NCBI GenBank assembly: GCA_907163375.1
Contig: CAJQUW010001797.1
Location: 124,001-188,000, forward strand
DNA length: 64,000 nt
Reading direction: 5' to 3'
Source: Prostheceraeus crozeri
Lineage: Eukaryota; Platyhelminthes; Polycladida; Euryleptidae
The position numbers and the translations under genes are program-made. Positions 24,731-37,289 of this stretch are shown here, one piece after another. The notes under the pieces were generated by a model. It was not told the DNA's origin, ran no database searches, and worked only from the letters and a program-made list of their open reading frames with translations. The first letter of the stretch is position 1. Each line of letters opens with the position of its first letter.

Positions 24731-25326
24731 CAGGGATGCGGAGTGCTATCATTTTTATAGGACTCCGACTCCGGGTGGCAAGCATATATAGCCTAGTTTT
24801 TTTGAAAAAAACTGGTAACCCACAGCATAGTTCATTATAGGCTTACCTGAACCTATTTTTAGTGATCATTGCTGCACCAATTATCAATCATTTTCGATGA
24901 AAGTTCATCAATATGCGCTTTAGAGGAGCCATCACATACGATTAACGTGAGGGCAAGAGGTAATGATCTCAAACAAACTAGTATTTCATTTTTGTCTCTG
25001 GTGTGACCTTTGGTGCAGGTGTGATCGAGGCTAGGAAGGCTTGTCTTCTCTACTAAATCACCGAGTGAAAAGACAGTTTTTTCACTATCACGGTTCATTC
25101 CCTCAACTATTACAAGCTTTGCATGTACTACTGTCTCTGTACTTTTGTTTGACGGAGAAAGTTGACATCAAGACAGTGACAGCTATGCACGAGGATAAAT
25201 AAGTTGCTTGTATTATATTTCGGGTCTAGTTATAGGCCGGAGTCCGGAGTCCTATCATTTGATAGGACTCCGACTCCAGTAAAAATTATAGGACTCCGGG
25301 ACTCCGACTCCGACTCCGCACCCATC
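24731..25326 (-). mobile_element. hAT non-autonomous element
   Basis: It starts CAGGGATGCGGAGT and ends CCGCACCCATC, bordered by ACCTATAT and ACCTATAG (seven of eight bases equal). Repeated GACTCCG words fill both ends. The interior matches the element at 50067 in inverted orientation. Confidence 0.75.
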
Positions 25327-25339
25327 ACCTATAGATATC

Positions 25340-26445
25340 GGACTTTTCGCTTTGTTTAAGATAGTGGGACTAGAATTTTATCTGTTCGTTGAGGCACCAC
25401 TGTCATGAAAACACGCTTCCATGGCGTTGCATTGATGTCAATCTGTTTGCCCGCTCTAGTCGTTCATTCATACATTCCTACGTTCCTTAATAGATTGTCA
25501 GATTTCTGTTACTCACCCATGGAGATCAGATATCTATGATATTGCCCTCTCTTGTCTAGAGAGGACAATAGATGACTAGGATGGCAACAATCTGGACTTT
25601 GACAGCGGGCCAAGCTCAGGACTTCTCGCTCTATAATTTGAGATAACTTCTGATGTAATTGCCGTATAGCCTGCATTTTTCACACGGAATAAGATCCAAA
25701 TGAGATATATCACCTGTTTGAATATGAATGAAATTGGACCATTAACAAAGCCTGTAGACGACATAAAAGAAAGTTATAAAAATTGATCTTGTACCCACAG
25801 ACTTATGATTCTTGTTTCCACATTTTGCATGATTGATCTTCATAATCCATTGCAAACGATCTTGAGCAGAGAGATTTTCCAGCATGCCTCCAGTCGATTC
25901 TACAGGTGATTTAGTGATTTCATCTTCATTGGTCAGCCATGTCATTGATTTTCATCAATTGATAATCGTTTGGAATGAGGTGTCTTTCATGTTATCAAGA
26001 CACCAGTCTCATTCTATAAAACAGCCACTTGTCTGCGAATTAATCAAGAATTTTCTGTTCGAATCGGTAGACTTTTCGTGACTCATCGTCCACAATTATC
26101 AGTGCAGTTACAATCATTTCAGGTACAATTCATTGATCCGATGATATAACGTCTATGAAAGATGTTGCATATTGTTGTTGCATACGTCCAATGTAAGTAA
26201 TTATTAAGTACTGAAAACTTTCCTTCTGATGAGTCCATAGGCAGAATTGCAAACTATAAACAGTAAATGACACCATCACAAATGACTCTGCATTCATTTT
26301 GTCTCCGTTGTGAATGCATGATGAAGATACTTCATGTCCGCTCTAGATAACATGGATATCTAACAATCCGTCCTCTATGACTCCACCCATCCCGAGTGCC
26401 TGGTCTGTTATACTTGCGTAGATCGAGTCTGTGAGAACATGAAAC
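25340..26445. other. No gene recognised
   Basis: Non-coding sequence. Confidence 0.4.
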
Positions 26446-26454
26446 ACGTAGGAC

Positions 26455-26772
26455 CACAGAATTAGATTGTTTAATTGTGTCACTTTGCTAGGAGTACAAA
26501 CTGATTCAAAACGATGGCACATGCAGGAACTTATTAAGTGGGCAAAAAGAAATTTTTAATACCTTGCAAAGATAGGAAAAATAGTCGTGCGTCGCTTGCG
26601 GATTTCTCTGAATTCCTTCAACATGCTCCGATCGCCACGATTCCTTCAGATTCGAAGAATTCAGATCATTGCGCAAAAGTTTTCTCGATAATGTTGGACC
26701 CTCCGATCTTTATTAAAAAAGTTAGCAGGCGCACGAAAAAAAGTTCGCAAACTTCTCTGTAGAACTTGACAT
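26455..26772 (+). mobile_element. hAT-type MITE, truncated copy
   Basis: The left end CACAGAATTAGATTG and about 310 bp closely match the copy at 5260. The right half is missing and a SINE begins shortly after the break. Confidence 0.7.
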
Positions 26773-26790
26773 TACGTTATAATAACGTCA

Positions 26791-26984
26791 TAATGCGCGC
26801 TGAAAGCTTTACTTGCTCTTGACACGATCATGGAGGGTGTGCTTCGCTGGTCTTGGTGATCTTCATGCCGCGTTAGCAATTCGAAGACTGGGTTCGATTC
26901 CCAGCCGGCAAGCCATTTTTCATGGTGGTGCCAAGAGCAAGGCGCATTGAAATATCATTTCGACCTCGTGAAAGCCGGAGGCAT
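26791..26984 (+). mobile_element. tRNA-derived SINE
   Basis: A perfect 5-bp T stem (CTGGG/CCCAG, 26888-26904) contains a consensus B box GGTTCGATTCC (26891-26901). Flanking inverted blocks (CTTGCTCTTGACACGATCATGG near 26812 and CATGGTGGTGCCAAGAGCAAG near 26926) bracket the promoter. Confidence 0.7.
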
Positions 26985-26989
26985 TGAAT

Positions 26990-29670
26990 CATAGGTACAA
27001 TGGATTTATCTTACCTATTTGCCCCGATTTCAAATGCGCAGGAATCTTGGTTATGGACTGGTTATGGACAATTATTCACTCAATTCACTCACAATTATTC
27101 ACTGGAATGACTTCCCTTTTCTCCACTCACTTTGGTGATGCCCTGAGGTGGTGCCCGCACCGTTGTCCACAGTTCATTTATTGCTCCTGAGCTTCGTATG
27201 CCAAGTTTTTGGCTAACATTGCTTTTTTCCGAGAAGCGCGGAAGCTGACAACGCAGGACGTTCTCACATCTGTACTTCACATAAGTAACTCTAATGCAAT
27301 TTAGTCTAACGACTTATCGAGCAGAAAATGATGATAAAGCTCCCTTGTAGCACTAATGTAAAAATCGTGTAACTGCATTTAGAATGAATGATAAAGAGCT
27401 GCATTTTGCTAGAATATGCAACTTCATGATGAAGTTTTATCTTTCTCGCAGGCCTATTCATATTCATCATGTTCAGTCAAGTGAGAAAACGTCATCAAAT
27501 AAAGACGAAAATGCGCAATTAGGCCTAAGAACTAGCAATGAGCTTAATACAAAACCAATCAGCTTACGATATTAGTAGTCACGCCCTTATCAATCTCGAA
27601 CACACTTACAAACTTTTAGAATTAGAGTTTTAAATCATACCTTTAGGTCCGTGTGCGGTAACTGCGCATAAAGTTAAGCCACGACTAGTAATACAAATCG
27701 TATATTCTCATTCGTGGAATAACGTTTATTCGTAGACTAACGCAATGGTGCACGCGCCCCTTAGAGACTTAACTTAGGCGTGATCCTAACCGATTGTTTT
27801 AATCTAATGTAATCTGTTCATGTTATCTAGCCTAAAAACTTCTCCATTGTGTGAATATGCTTACGAGGAGGATGTATATATTGTAGGCCTATTCATTGTG
27901 GAAAGAATTCCAAACAGTCCATCGTTCATAGCAGGATAATAAGGTCTATAGGCAGAATACTAACATAGCCTAGGTCTAGCTTTCAGAAATAGTGACTAGA
28001 TTTAATTATGTAATAAGCTTAACCTACATCAGGCCTACGTCATGTATGCCGCCATGAATCCCTACGTGCATATCCACTGACCGCGCATGAATTGATTAAG
28101 CCATTATTGAACATGCCCGCTGCCCGCAGGCGAATGCCCGCAGCGGGCCCCACCCCAGGTGATGTCTAAGGATTATCATGATTTGCGGTAATTAGAATGA
28201 AGATTTATTCGATATGTCACTATCATACTGTTAGCATCCGCATCATTCGCGAATGATGTAATCTCAGCACACCAGCAGATATCGCATTTTTTATTAAAAC
28301 TTGAAGATTACGGTTATCGTGCTTTGCGTAAAACTCAGAAGATTTTTGACCGTGGAGGCGAACCGGCGATCAGTCCATTTCAAATTGCGATGCAAATCTA
28401 TCCCATATAAGTTGTTCAATTACTGCGTGTCGAAAATGTGCTTATTTGGTTGATATTTTCGATACAGCAAGAAATGGTGATGTTCTCAAAATGACCAGTA
28501 TGGCGCTTATCATCTTTTGCATTCAAATTCTTCATTTACACGTATATATTTGAAGAGCTTAATGCAAAGCGGCGGTAAGATAATAATCCTTAGAGGTCGC
28601 CTGCACCGCTCTCTGGCAGGTGTAGTGTAAAGATATCAAGACCTATGGCTTCCAGGAATCTTATTCAGTTTTCACTTAGTCTACATCTCTGCCAAGAATC
28701 AGCCTGAAAATGAATCAGAATGCAATATAGGCAAGTCTGTATTGTCAATAAACTTTCAAGAGCAGAGGTTTTCTCAAGACTCTTGAGCACTGGCATTAGT
28801 TGCAATATTCACGATCATTATCGTAAAACGCAAACTTTCAATGCATGAATTTGCATCGGTATTGAGGAAATAACAGAAGTCATAAATTTAAGGATTATTT
28901 TCACTGTTCAGCTCAATGCAGCTGGAATAAAGATACGAATTCGGAACACACAAGAAAAGAAATTAGCTGAACGCTGCCCTCGAATTATTTATCGAATCAG
29001 TTAATGCAATCAATGTTTAACAACCACTGATTTGAGGAAGACATTATTCAATATCCATATGAATGATGCTACGGGAGTCTCATTGTTCCTATTCAGCTCT
29101 TGTGGACAAAGGAGAATAGTCAAATAACTATTTTACAACATAAAATAGTTTGTTACTGCTGTTATGACGTGCATTCTCTCACTCTCTCTTACATTGAAAT
29201 AATTTTGCGTTCTATACTTTCTATCGTACAAAGAAATTAGATTTTGGCATCACTCAAGTCGGATTTATCTCCTTAATTCGGTTTCCTATATTATTTACTT
29301 TTCTGATAACTGTGTCCGCTCAAAATTTTGATTTCTGCATCATTTCGTTGGAATAGTGTTCAGTTTCATTCTCTGGATAACGAAATATCGGTTTGGACAG
29401 AAGTCTCCAGTTCAGTGTGTTCTATATTTGGTCGTCGTATTATCATCGTCATCAGTCTGTGTCTCTGCGTGTGCCTACACCATAGATATCTTATCGTGTT
29501 TTACCTACCTTCATTATCAGTTGGTATTGTCAACTGCAATTGATCAGCTGTTCAGAAGAGTGGTTTTGGAACCTTACACGCCCAATTTTTCCTTGATTAT
29601 TGATTTTTTGTCACGTGACTCAACACAGCTGACCTTGCGTCATCCACGGAAATCCCTGACGTGTAATTTC
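26990..29670. other. No gene recognised
   Basis: Long AT-rich stretch. A GC-rich patch of repeated GCCCGC words lies near 28110-28155. No open frame with recognisable motifs was found. Confidence 0.4.
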
Positions 29671-29681
29671 TTCCGTAAACT

Positions 29682-30407
29682 ATGCCTGTTGACACGCGCA
29701 AGACAAGTAATGACGAGGGTTGTATTCGTGATGTGATACGTGATGAGATACGAAATGTTTTGCAAGTAGAAATAGCACTTATAAGAAACGAGTTTAATGC
29801 CAAGCTGATAGAATTCAAGAATGAAATAAAAAATGATATGAAGAATCTTATCAAATCTGCAGTTGAGGGTGAAATGTATCAAATTGATGAAAAACTTAAG
29901 AAATATGATTTCGATTTGGCGAAAAATCAAAGGACATGTTGTTAGCATTGAACAAGATAAATTATATGAAAGAGAAAAGAACTCGCTAAGAATTTTGTGA
30001 TTAGCGTTTGGACGAACCTGAGAACGAGACTGCTGACTCTTTGAAAGAGAAAGTTGATGATCTTCTAGCAACTTTAGATTCTAACATTGATACGGTTTCT
30101 TGCAGTCGAGTCGGTAAATTTTCGAGGTCCAAATCCCGCATGATAAAAGTGATAACGAAAGATGTCAAAGATAGAAATATGATCTTAAGTCATGCAAAGA
30201 ACTTGAGAGTTTCATCTTTATTCAGAAATGTATATATTAATCCTGATAGATGTAAAATTGACCGTTTAGAACATAACCGACTGCGAAGTGTCGTGAGCGT
30301 ATTGAGAGACACCTATCCGAATAAAAAAGTTGTTAAAAGGCAAAGTTCTGGTTGATGGCGAGGTTCATGATTATGAAAAGCCTTTGGTACATATTTTTCC
30401 AGAATTA
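29682..30407 (+). pseudogene. LINE ORF1 protein
   Basis: The first section (29682-29945) is a charged coiled coil (IRDEIRNVLQVEIALIRNEF...). After a frameshift near 29940-30010 the frame resumes with LDEPENETADSLKEKVDDLL and then a KVITKDVKDRNMIL...NVYINPDR segment, the layout of an RRM-type LINE nucleic-acid-binding protein. It would bind element RNA. The protein is broken at the junction between coiled coil and RRM, and again near 30350. Confidence 0.65.
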
Positions 30408-30479
30408 TGACTAACTTCTAACCTTATCGGTTCATCTGTCAGTCAAAAGACACCTAAAGTCGAGACTAATGATGCTGCT

Positions 30480-31110
30480 TTCTTTCTACCTTCTTTTTGT
30501 ACGATAAATTGCAGATCTGTTTGTAAACAAGACTGATGAATTACTACTTTTTCTTTGTGATAAACAGCCTAATGTAGTTTGTCTTACAGAAACTTGGCTA
30601 GACAACTCCGTTGGTGATAATTTCGTTTCTTTTTCTCATTACACCACACACCGTGTTGATCGTAATACTTCGAAAAAAGGTGGTGGAATAATATGTTGTG
30701 TTGTCAGCAGTTCTTTTAGATCAGAAACACTTGAATTTATTACTGATATCGATGATTTTGAAATCTGATTGTTCGTATATCCTGTAATAAATTTCATGGG
30801 ATCATTGTTAATTTATATTTTCCTCACGGAAGTACGTTCAACAAAGACAAACAGCAACAAATTTCTATTAGTATTATTGCCGTGGTTGATCGTCATCTTT
30901 TGGCTTATCCTAATCATGATGTCATTTTTATTGGAGATTTCAATCGTTTTAGTGTGGATTTGTTTCAATCAAGCCTTTGTATAAGAAATGTCATTTTAAA
31001 ATCTACTCGTAAAGATGCTATTCTGGATTTAATTTTTATCCCTGAGAAGTATGTTCAGTTCTATCTACCTTGTGAAATTTATGCTCCACTCTGTTCTAAG
31101 TGATCAAAAC
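30480..31110 (+). pseudogene. LINE endonuclease domain
   Basis: Pieces in different frames read INCRSVC, VVCLTETWLD (with the catalytic-type TETW block), a KKGGGI strand, IFIGDFN (GDFN box) and a KDAILDLIF segment. These are the ordered motifs of the APE-type endonuclease of LINEs, which nicks target DNA. Frameshifts near 30520 and 30880, and a stop near 30767, inactivate it. Confidence 0.75.
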
Positions 31111-31119
31111 ATTGTATTT

Positions 31120-33108
31120 GTTCGCTCGAAATCAGCCGTGATTCCTGATGATACTTATGTGAAAGTATATGATTTCCGCAAATCAAATTTGTTATCTGTT
31201 TCGCGATACTTATCTTCTATTGATTGGAATTCTGTTTTTTTGGACTGTGACCTGAACAGTATGTGTGAGCTTTTCTATTATCATCTTGATACCTGTCTTA
31301 ATATGCTGCCTGTCGACTATGTGAAAAAAAAAACAGTCAAAGATCCTCCTTGGATTACGAATGTGATTAAAGTCCTCATTAATAAACGGTACCAAGCATT
31401 TAAAAGTAAAGATTGGCAATTATAACCGACACTACAAGAAAAAGGTGAGAACAGCAATTTTCAACGCAAAGAAAAGTTGGGGAGATAGAATGCTAAAAAC
31501 TGGAAACTCGGTATGGGACGTTTACAAGAAGTTGAAGGGTGAGAGAAATGCAATGGGAAACTGGTTGCCTAATTGTGATCCCGATAATAGCATCGAGTCC
31601 ATACTTGAGAACATTAAAACAAATATTGATTCTAGTTTCAACCAAAAGAAAAATATCCCAATGCAATGTTTTCCATTCATGACGCCTTTTCAATTTAAAG
31701 AAGCTGAGATACACGATATGCTACGGAAAATTAGTCTTCAAAATCGTCTGGACCTGATGAAATCCCCTCAAAAGTCTGGTCGTTGTTCGCTGATGACATT
31801 GTGAAACCATTGACTGCAATTTTTAATGTTTGTGTTCAAGTTGCTGATTTACCAGTTAAATGGAAAATGGCGAATATTGTGCCATTACCAAAAACGTCTC
31901 CACCAAACTTAACTGCCTTGAGACCTATCTCTTTGCTTTCAATGCCAGAGAGAATCTTTGAGAAGTGTTTGTTAAAGCGGATTAAAGCTGAATTCTTGTT
32001 AAAATTTGACAACCAACAGTACGCCTATCGACCAAATAGTTCAACTATCTGTGCCCTAATTGACCTTGAAGATTATCTGAAGAGAAGTTTTGATAATGAA
32101 GATATTATTGCGTGCCATGCTCTTTCAATCGATCTTCTTAAGGGTTTCGATAGGGTACCTCATGATATTCTCATTAACAGAATGATTCAAGATGATTTTA
32201 GCGGGTTTACAATAACATTTGTGCGGAATTATTTACAGCAAAGGAGCTTTAAAGTCAAATGGAAGGACAAACGCAGCGTTGTTTCGATGATACCGAGTGG
32301 GATCCCTCAAGGATCATCCTTAGGCCCATTGTTATTTGGCTACTTCATTTCCGACTTGACAATCTCAAATACAAGTGGTGTGCAAGACTCCATGATTTTC
32401 AAATACTCTGACGATATTTTTATTAGCTGCACCATACGTAGAGGAGACTCATCTTCTAATTTGGCTAAAACATATGGAGCGAAAGTATAATAGATTGGAC
32501 CAAAAAGTTATATGGACATCAAAGAAGAAAAGTGTCAGCAGATGCTGTTTACACTATCTCGTTCATTCAGTCCAGAACAATTTGCATTGCCTAACATTCC
32601 TGTGGTGAATAGCATGAAAATACTTGGTATAACATTTGAATGCACTCTAAAGTGGAATCTGCATTTTAACCATATTTGTAAAAGAGCCTCATCGAGACTG
32701 CATGTAATTCGGCAATTACGTGACTATTTACCGACTTCCGAACTAACCTTAGTATACCAAAATTGCATAAGAAGCTTACTTGAATATGGAGCACCTCTGT
32801 TTTCGGACTTACCACGCAAATTAGTCATTAAATTAGAGCGGATTCAACGCCGAGCTCATTTTGTGATTTGTAACACACACGATTGCGAATGTCTCAATTT
32901 CGTTCCGCTTGAGTATCGCAGAACTATCCTTAGTTTCAGATTGTTTGAAAGTATATTGGGAAATAATGAACACATTCTTCATCATCTTCTCCCATCAGTT
33001 ATGCCATATTCCGGAAAGTTTCGTATACCAATCTCAAGAACAGCTCTTCGCAGTAAATGTTTTATCATACAAATGTCACGACTTCATAACAGTAACTTTA
33101 CTTTATGA
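31120..33108 (+). pseudogene. LINE reverse transcriptase
   Basis: After a linker (DPPWITNVIKVLINKR) the frame at 31783-32490 shows the reverse transcriptase blocks: WKMANIVPLPK, LRPISLLSM, a GFDRVPHD catalytic segment, SGIPQGSSLGPLLF and YSDD in place of the usual FADD. The C-terminal thumb follows at 32512-33108 (LLEYGAPLF...LERIQRRAHF). Frameshifts occur near 31425, 31790 and 32490. This is a dead copy. Confidence 0.85.
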
Positions 33109-33249
33109 ACGTACTCTTCATTAAACGTTTTTGTTAAGTTATTTTTTATTTAATGAATGTCTTCTTTACATTGTCTTTGGCCCCACGATTTTCAGTACTG
33201 GGGCAATGTTATTTTCTTAAATAAACGGATTATTATTATTATTATAAAT

Positions 33250-33840
33250 TAGTTGTTCAGCTATATCTCCACGTTCTCTTCAATTTTTGGAAGTTGTGTT
33301 GTAACTGTGCAGTGCAGCTCTCATGCGCAATAATTCTCATTTATCTAGCTTCAGGCGCTGTTTTTTGGCTTTCTGTTTAACGCTAGACAAGCAACTAAAA
33401 CGTCTCCTTTGTATTTTACAATGCATCAAAATGTGATTCTCTTCCAACAAAAGGTACCACATAGCATTTGTGGTGGCAATTTAAACTGTTTAAATTGTCC
33501 TACAAGTTTGATTCTTCAACTGCTGTTACACAGATGTTATATTTTCTTGACAACGACTGAAGCATTAGGATCGATATGGGATCTTCAGATTATCATGCGC
33601 CTAAGTCTACATGAGTAATTTTCATGACATTACTTTAAACCGCATTATTTAGTAGACAAGAAGTTGCGCAGTTAAACTGACATATTCCTTTCACAGATGA
33701 TAATAATGATGATAATAATGATGGCAATGATACAGTAAAATCCTTAAGAATGCATTGTAAAATCAAGCATTCGTTTGGAAAATTGTAAGGCTGTGGGTCA
33801 AATGAAACAAATTGCTCCGAATGTGGAATTGAAGTAATTT
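33250..33840. other. No gene recognised
   Basis: Non-coding sequence; a short (GATAAT)n run lies near 33695. Confidence 0.4.
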
Positions 33841-33845
33841 CATGA

Positions 33846-34402
33846 GCATTTAGATTGTTTAAGCGGATTTATATTCATTTTAGCTAGAAGTGCAAACTGA
33901 TTAAAAAAACGGTGCCACATACAGGAACTTGCTAAGTGGGCAAAAAGAAACTTTTTAATACCTTACAGAGATAGGAAAAATAGTCGTATGTCGCTTGCGG
34001 ATTGCTGTGAATTCCCTCAAGATGCTTCCATCATCACGATTTTGCAAAATTTTCTCGATAATGTTGGTCCTTCCTGTCATTATTAAGAAAGTTAGCAGGC
34101 GCACGAAAAACCTTCACAAACTTCTCTGTAGAACTTGTTATCGTCTGCGTCTCTTTGCTGTGTGATCCGGTTGATAATAGTCATTGTAACTTCGCACAAT
34201 TTGGCGTGTTTAGTGTTGAACTAGTTGCTCATTGTTCGATTGCTATCGTATTATGTCAGCAGATTGTGTCATTTCACTGACGTTGCATGTTCCAATGTTT
34301 CATTTCTAGTCAAACCATAGAAATTGATGATCTTTAGATAAGCAATCTATTTCTATGAGTCAAGCAGAACAAGAGAGGACCTGTCCGATCCCATTCTGTG
34401 AG
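33846..34402 (+). mobile_element. hAT-type MITE with internal insertion
   Basis: A diverged copy of the 5260 family. About 50 bp beginning near 34318 interrupts the right end, which resumes as AGAGGACCTGTCC...ATTCTG at about 34375-34402. Confidence 0.6.
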
Positions 34403-34408
34403 CAATAT

Positions 34409-34517
34409 AATAGACTTTGAAGCGAATCGAAGTTCGTGAGTTTACACTTCCCTAATGCAGCTACCGCAGTATCAACGGAATAGACTTTGAAGCGAATCGA
34501 GGTTTGTGAGTTTACAA
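34409..34517. repeat. Direct repeat, two 38-bp units
   Basis: AATAGACTTTGAAGCGAATC followed by (A/G)GTT(C/T)GTGAGTTTACA occurs twice, 71 bp apart. Confidence 0.8.
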
Positions 34518-34817
34518 ATTATTACTTCCTCATCCTTGTGAATCTGTTTCTTTGTTGTGTTAGCTAATGAATTCACTTTCAGTAGAAGACGAACTAAACA
34601 AAATATTTAAAGAATTTACTTCTCACGTCAGCACAGAATTGACCTGATTTCAATCCTTGCGTCTATCAAATTGAGCTGGATTTGGACTACCTACAACAAA
34701 TAAGCTGTGACATGTTCTTATCATTATATTTTGAAGTGATAACATGCAATTGACCAAACACAGCAAGAAACACACGTATATATTTTGAAGAAGCATACTT
34801 TTGAACCAAACCATAGA

Positions 34818-35117
34818 GTAGGTATATTAGGTAGAGTGATAACTCCGCATTTATTAAATCTCCAATGTGCATACACTTTTGATTTTATTAAATGAACTCG
34901 AGGGGGATACAGTTGGTAATTGTTGCCAAATGTGAAATATGCAAATTTTTGCTGTTTTGAGGAAATTGGCAGAGCAAAATCATATAATCAAAGACAATGA
35001 TTTCAATTAACTTTGAAACATGCAAATGGGTCCATATCACTTCAAGAAATGAAACATGAATTTAGTGAATCATAAATTCATGGCGGTGAAAATTGAAATA
35101 AAAGCTTGAAATTTCAG
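34818..35117 (+). repeat. Dispersed repeat, copy A
   Basis: About 300 bp matches 48358-48672 in the same orientation, from TTAGGTAGAGTGATAACTCC to GAAATTTCAG. Coding capacity is absent. One copy is adjacent to the sulfotransferase exon and the other to a possible exon, so it may be duplicated intronic sequence rather than a transposon. Confidence 0.65.
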
Positions 35118-35338
35118 ACAAGAAAGCACGAATAATACCTCGACCGTTCTGCCGAGACTGCTTCACTTGTACGATCCAGTGTTGAAGAAATACGTAGTAG
35201 AACGATAAATGCACCTGCATCATTGACGTCAGTCATGCCTGTGCGCACGATTCTGTGCCCATCGGAGGAGAAATCCTTTCTCTGCGAATATGACAACTTT
35301 GGAGATATAAATTCATCTGAAGGAACAGCTGATTGAAT
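35118..35338 (+). CDS. Possible exon, unknown product
   Basis: The repeat ends in GAAATTTCAG, a good splice acceptor, and an open plus-strand frame follows with mixed composition (SAETASLVRSSVEEIRSRT..., SFLCEYDNFGDINSSEG) to a stop near 35338. No family was recognised, and no other exon was found, so this is weakly supported. Confidence 0.2.
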
Positions 35339-35665
35339 TAAATCCAGATTCAAGTCTGCGACCGCGTTTTGAAGATCTATCGCTGGAACAATTTTGGGTC
35401 GCTGTTCTGGAAGAATTCCCTCCGAATCCTTGTTCGCTTTGCATCTACATATTTGTACGAAATGGGATTCTCTCGTATCACATATCCGAAAAACACATTA
35501 CCCATCCGCCTAAATGTTTATAATTGATATTGATATTTCATCATATTAGTAGGCTACTTAACAAGCATTTTAGCACTTCTGTGAATTTAAGTTCGGTAAT
35601 TCTAGCCCTCTTCTATTTAGTACTCAGATCCGCACTGAAATAGGACCAAATGATTTTACAGTGTA

Positions 35666-35870
35666 GAGAAAATGACAAACTGCTCTAAAAAGATTCAGCA
35701 CAATTTTTCCTCCCTTCTTCTTTTATTTCATTCTCCTATGATAAAACTGTCTTCTAATGATTTAGCCTGTGTTGACTATCAATCATGAAAAGCTCTGATT
35801 CGCGTCCACTTTCAAGTGGATGAAAGATATGATACAAATTTGAAGGATATTTAGTTGCTTAATTATATAG
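35666..35870 (+). promoter_or_regulatory. Duplicated lectin promoter, degenerate copy
   Basis: This segment (GAGAAAATGACA... TCCTATGATAAAAC...TTCTAA.GATTTAGCCT) aligns with 36288-36470, upstream of the lectin. At the TATA position it reads AATTATATAGAAAA. No lectin coding sequence follows, only 400 bp of unrelated sequence with a GAGA run (35948-35963). Confidence 0.55.
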
Positions 35871-36490
35871 AAAACCCCCTTTCATATAATTCTCATCGCG
35901 ATGAAGTTGTCTGTGTAACGAATTAAGTACAGGGATAAAATTGTTTAAGAGAGAGAGAGAGAGATCTTTGAAGAGAATTGTATTGCGGTCGTGAGATGTT
36001 GGAGATATTTCTCATCTGCGTGATCGCATGGAAAAGCAAATTTTCAACACTGGACGACATCATCTTTATCGGAAAGCTTCTCATAAACATCTCATTTTGT
36101 TTCATAAGCGTACATTTAAGAATTGTGATTACACTGTGTTGTCTGCTATCAAAATAAAAACACATCATGAAAATCCAGTGCCCAAATGGGAATATTGAAT
36201 ATTAGATAATATCATAACAATGTCACTGAATACTGAATTAGTCGCAACAAGAAAATAATTCAATGGAGTATCTTCAAATCAAAACTAGAGAAAATGACAG
36301 ACTGTTTTTCAAAGATTAAGCAGAACATTTTCCTCTTTATCTTCATTCTCCTATGATAAAACCGTCTTCTAAAGATTTAGCCTATATGTGGTGCATTCTG
36401 ATTGATTATCACAAAAAGATCTGATACGCACACACTTCTCCAATCATCATTTGATCATAATGAAGGAATAATTCCCACATTTCATTCAAT

Positions 36491-36500
36491 TATATAAATA
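36491..36500 (+). promoter_or_regulatory. TATA box of the lectin gene
   Basis: TATATAAATA lies 36 bp before the start codon. A transcription start about 30 bp downstream would leave a leader of only about a dozen bases. Confidence 0.7.
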
Positions 36501-36535
36501 AGCACAGAAAGACATCTTGCATCAGCACTTGAGTC

Positions 36536-37285
36536 ATGCAGCCTCTGATGGTATTCTTACTTTTCACAGCTAGTGTAATAGCTGGAGGTCAAGAGGTTTC
36601 ACAAAACTTCTTTTCCACTGTGGATTCTGTACTTTATAAATTTGGATTGTTGCGTCAATGCTCAAGCTCCGAGATCAGCACTGAGACAAAAGAGTCGAAA
36701 TTGAGCTGTGCTGTCGCATGCAATGTCCTAGCCACATGTTTGTCAATGATATATGACCATCAGAGCTCTCGCTGTATGCTGTACACAAGAGCATGTATTC
36801 CTGCAGCACCAAAACATCGTCAAAGCCTGACGGTGAAATTTGCGAATCGGGCCGGCATTTTAAAATGGAGATTTGGAAGAAAGTTCTATATGATGCTTAC
36901 ATCAATCAAAGGAACATATGTTCAAAACCGAATTACTTGTGGAACACTTGGCATGTATTTGATATCTCCATTAAGCAAGAAAGAAGATGATTTCATAATA
37001 GACACTATTATCCCTAGCTTACCAACGGACTTCTTGGGCACATACGTTAATCCTGCACCATGGAACACAAAAGTTCGTTGGGCAATGTTCTTTCTTGGTA
37101 TGAAGGATATTCCAAATGACAATTGCATCTTACAAGACGGTACAAGCTGTCCATATACTCTATACAGAAGGGGTGAACCAGATAAAAACCATGAAGAATG
37201 CATAGATTATCTACAAAATAATTACTACTTGATCAACACATCCTATGATCGCTACGGATGGAATGATGAAAGGTGTACATCGTAA
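36536..37285 (+). CDS. Secreted C-type lectin with N-terminal PAN-like region, C-terminally truncated
   Basis: The single-exon frame encodes 249 residues. Residues 1-17 form a signal peptide (MQPLMVFLLFTASVIAG). Residues 40-88 are Cys-rich (C..., SCAVACNVLATC...SRCMLYTRAC), like a PAN/apple or similar disulfide domain. From about residue 105 a C-type lectin domain follows, with CGTLGMYLISP...ED and the WAMFFLGMKD block. The EPD and WND segments correspond to the Ca2+/sugar-binding EPN and WND motifs. It would be secreted and bind a carbohydrate, as in innate defence or self recognition. The stop after WNDERCTS removes the last strand and its cysteine; the same frame continues beyond the stop with PLCE. 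The start is supported by the TATA box 36 bp upstream. Confidence 0.8.
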   Translation: MQPLMVFLLFTASVIAGGQEVSQNFFSTVDSVLYKFGLLRQCSSSEISTETKESKLSCAVACNVLATCLSMIYDHQSSRCMLYTRACIPAAPKHRQSLTVKFANRAGILKWRFGRKFYMMLTSIKGTYVQNRITCGTLGMYLISPLSKKEDDFIIDTIIPSLPTDFLGTYVNPAPWNTKVRWAMFFLGMKDIPNDNCILQDGTSCPYTLYRRGEPDKNHEECIDYLQNNYYLINTSYDRYGWNDERCTS

Positions 37286-37289
37286 TTTT

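Larger units (their letters stand above)
29682..33245 (+). mobile_element. Non-LTR retrotransposon (LINE), Jockey/CR1-like
   Basis: Order of parts: a coiled-coil/RNA-binding first frame, an apurinic-type endonuclease, a reverse transcriptase and a 3' tail of (ATT)n at about 33223-33240. All frames carry shifts or stops. The short microsatellite tail in place of poly(A) fits the CR1/Jockey group, but the clade was not resolved. Confidence 0.85.
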
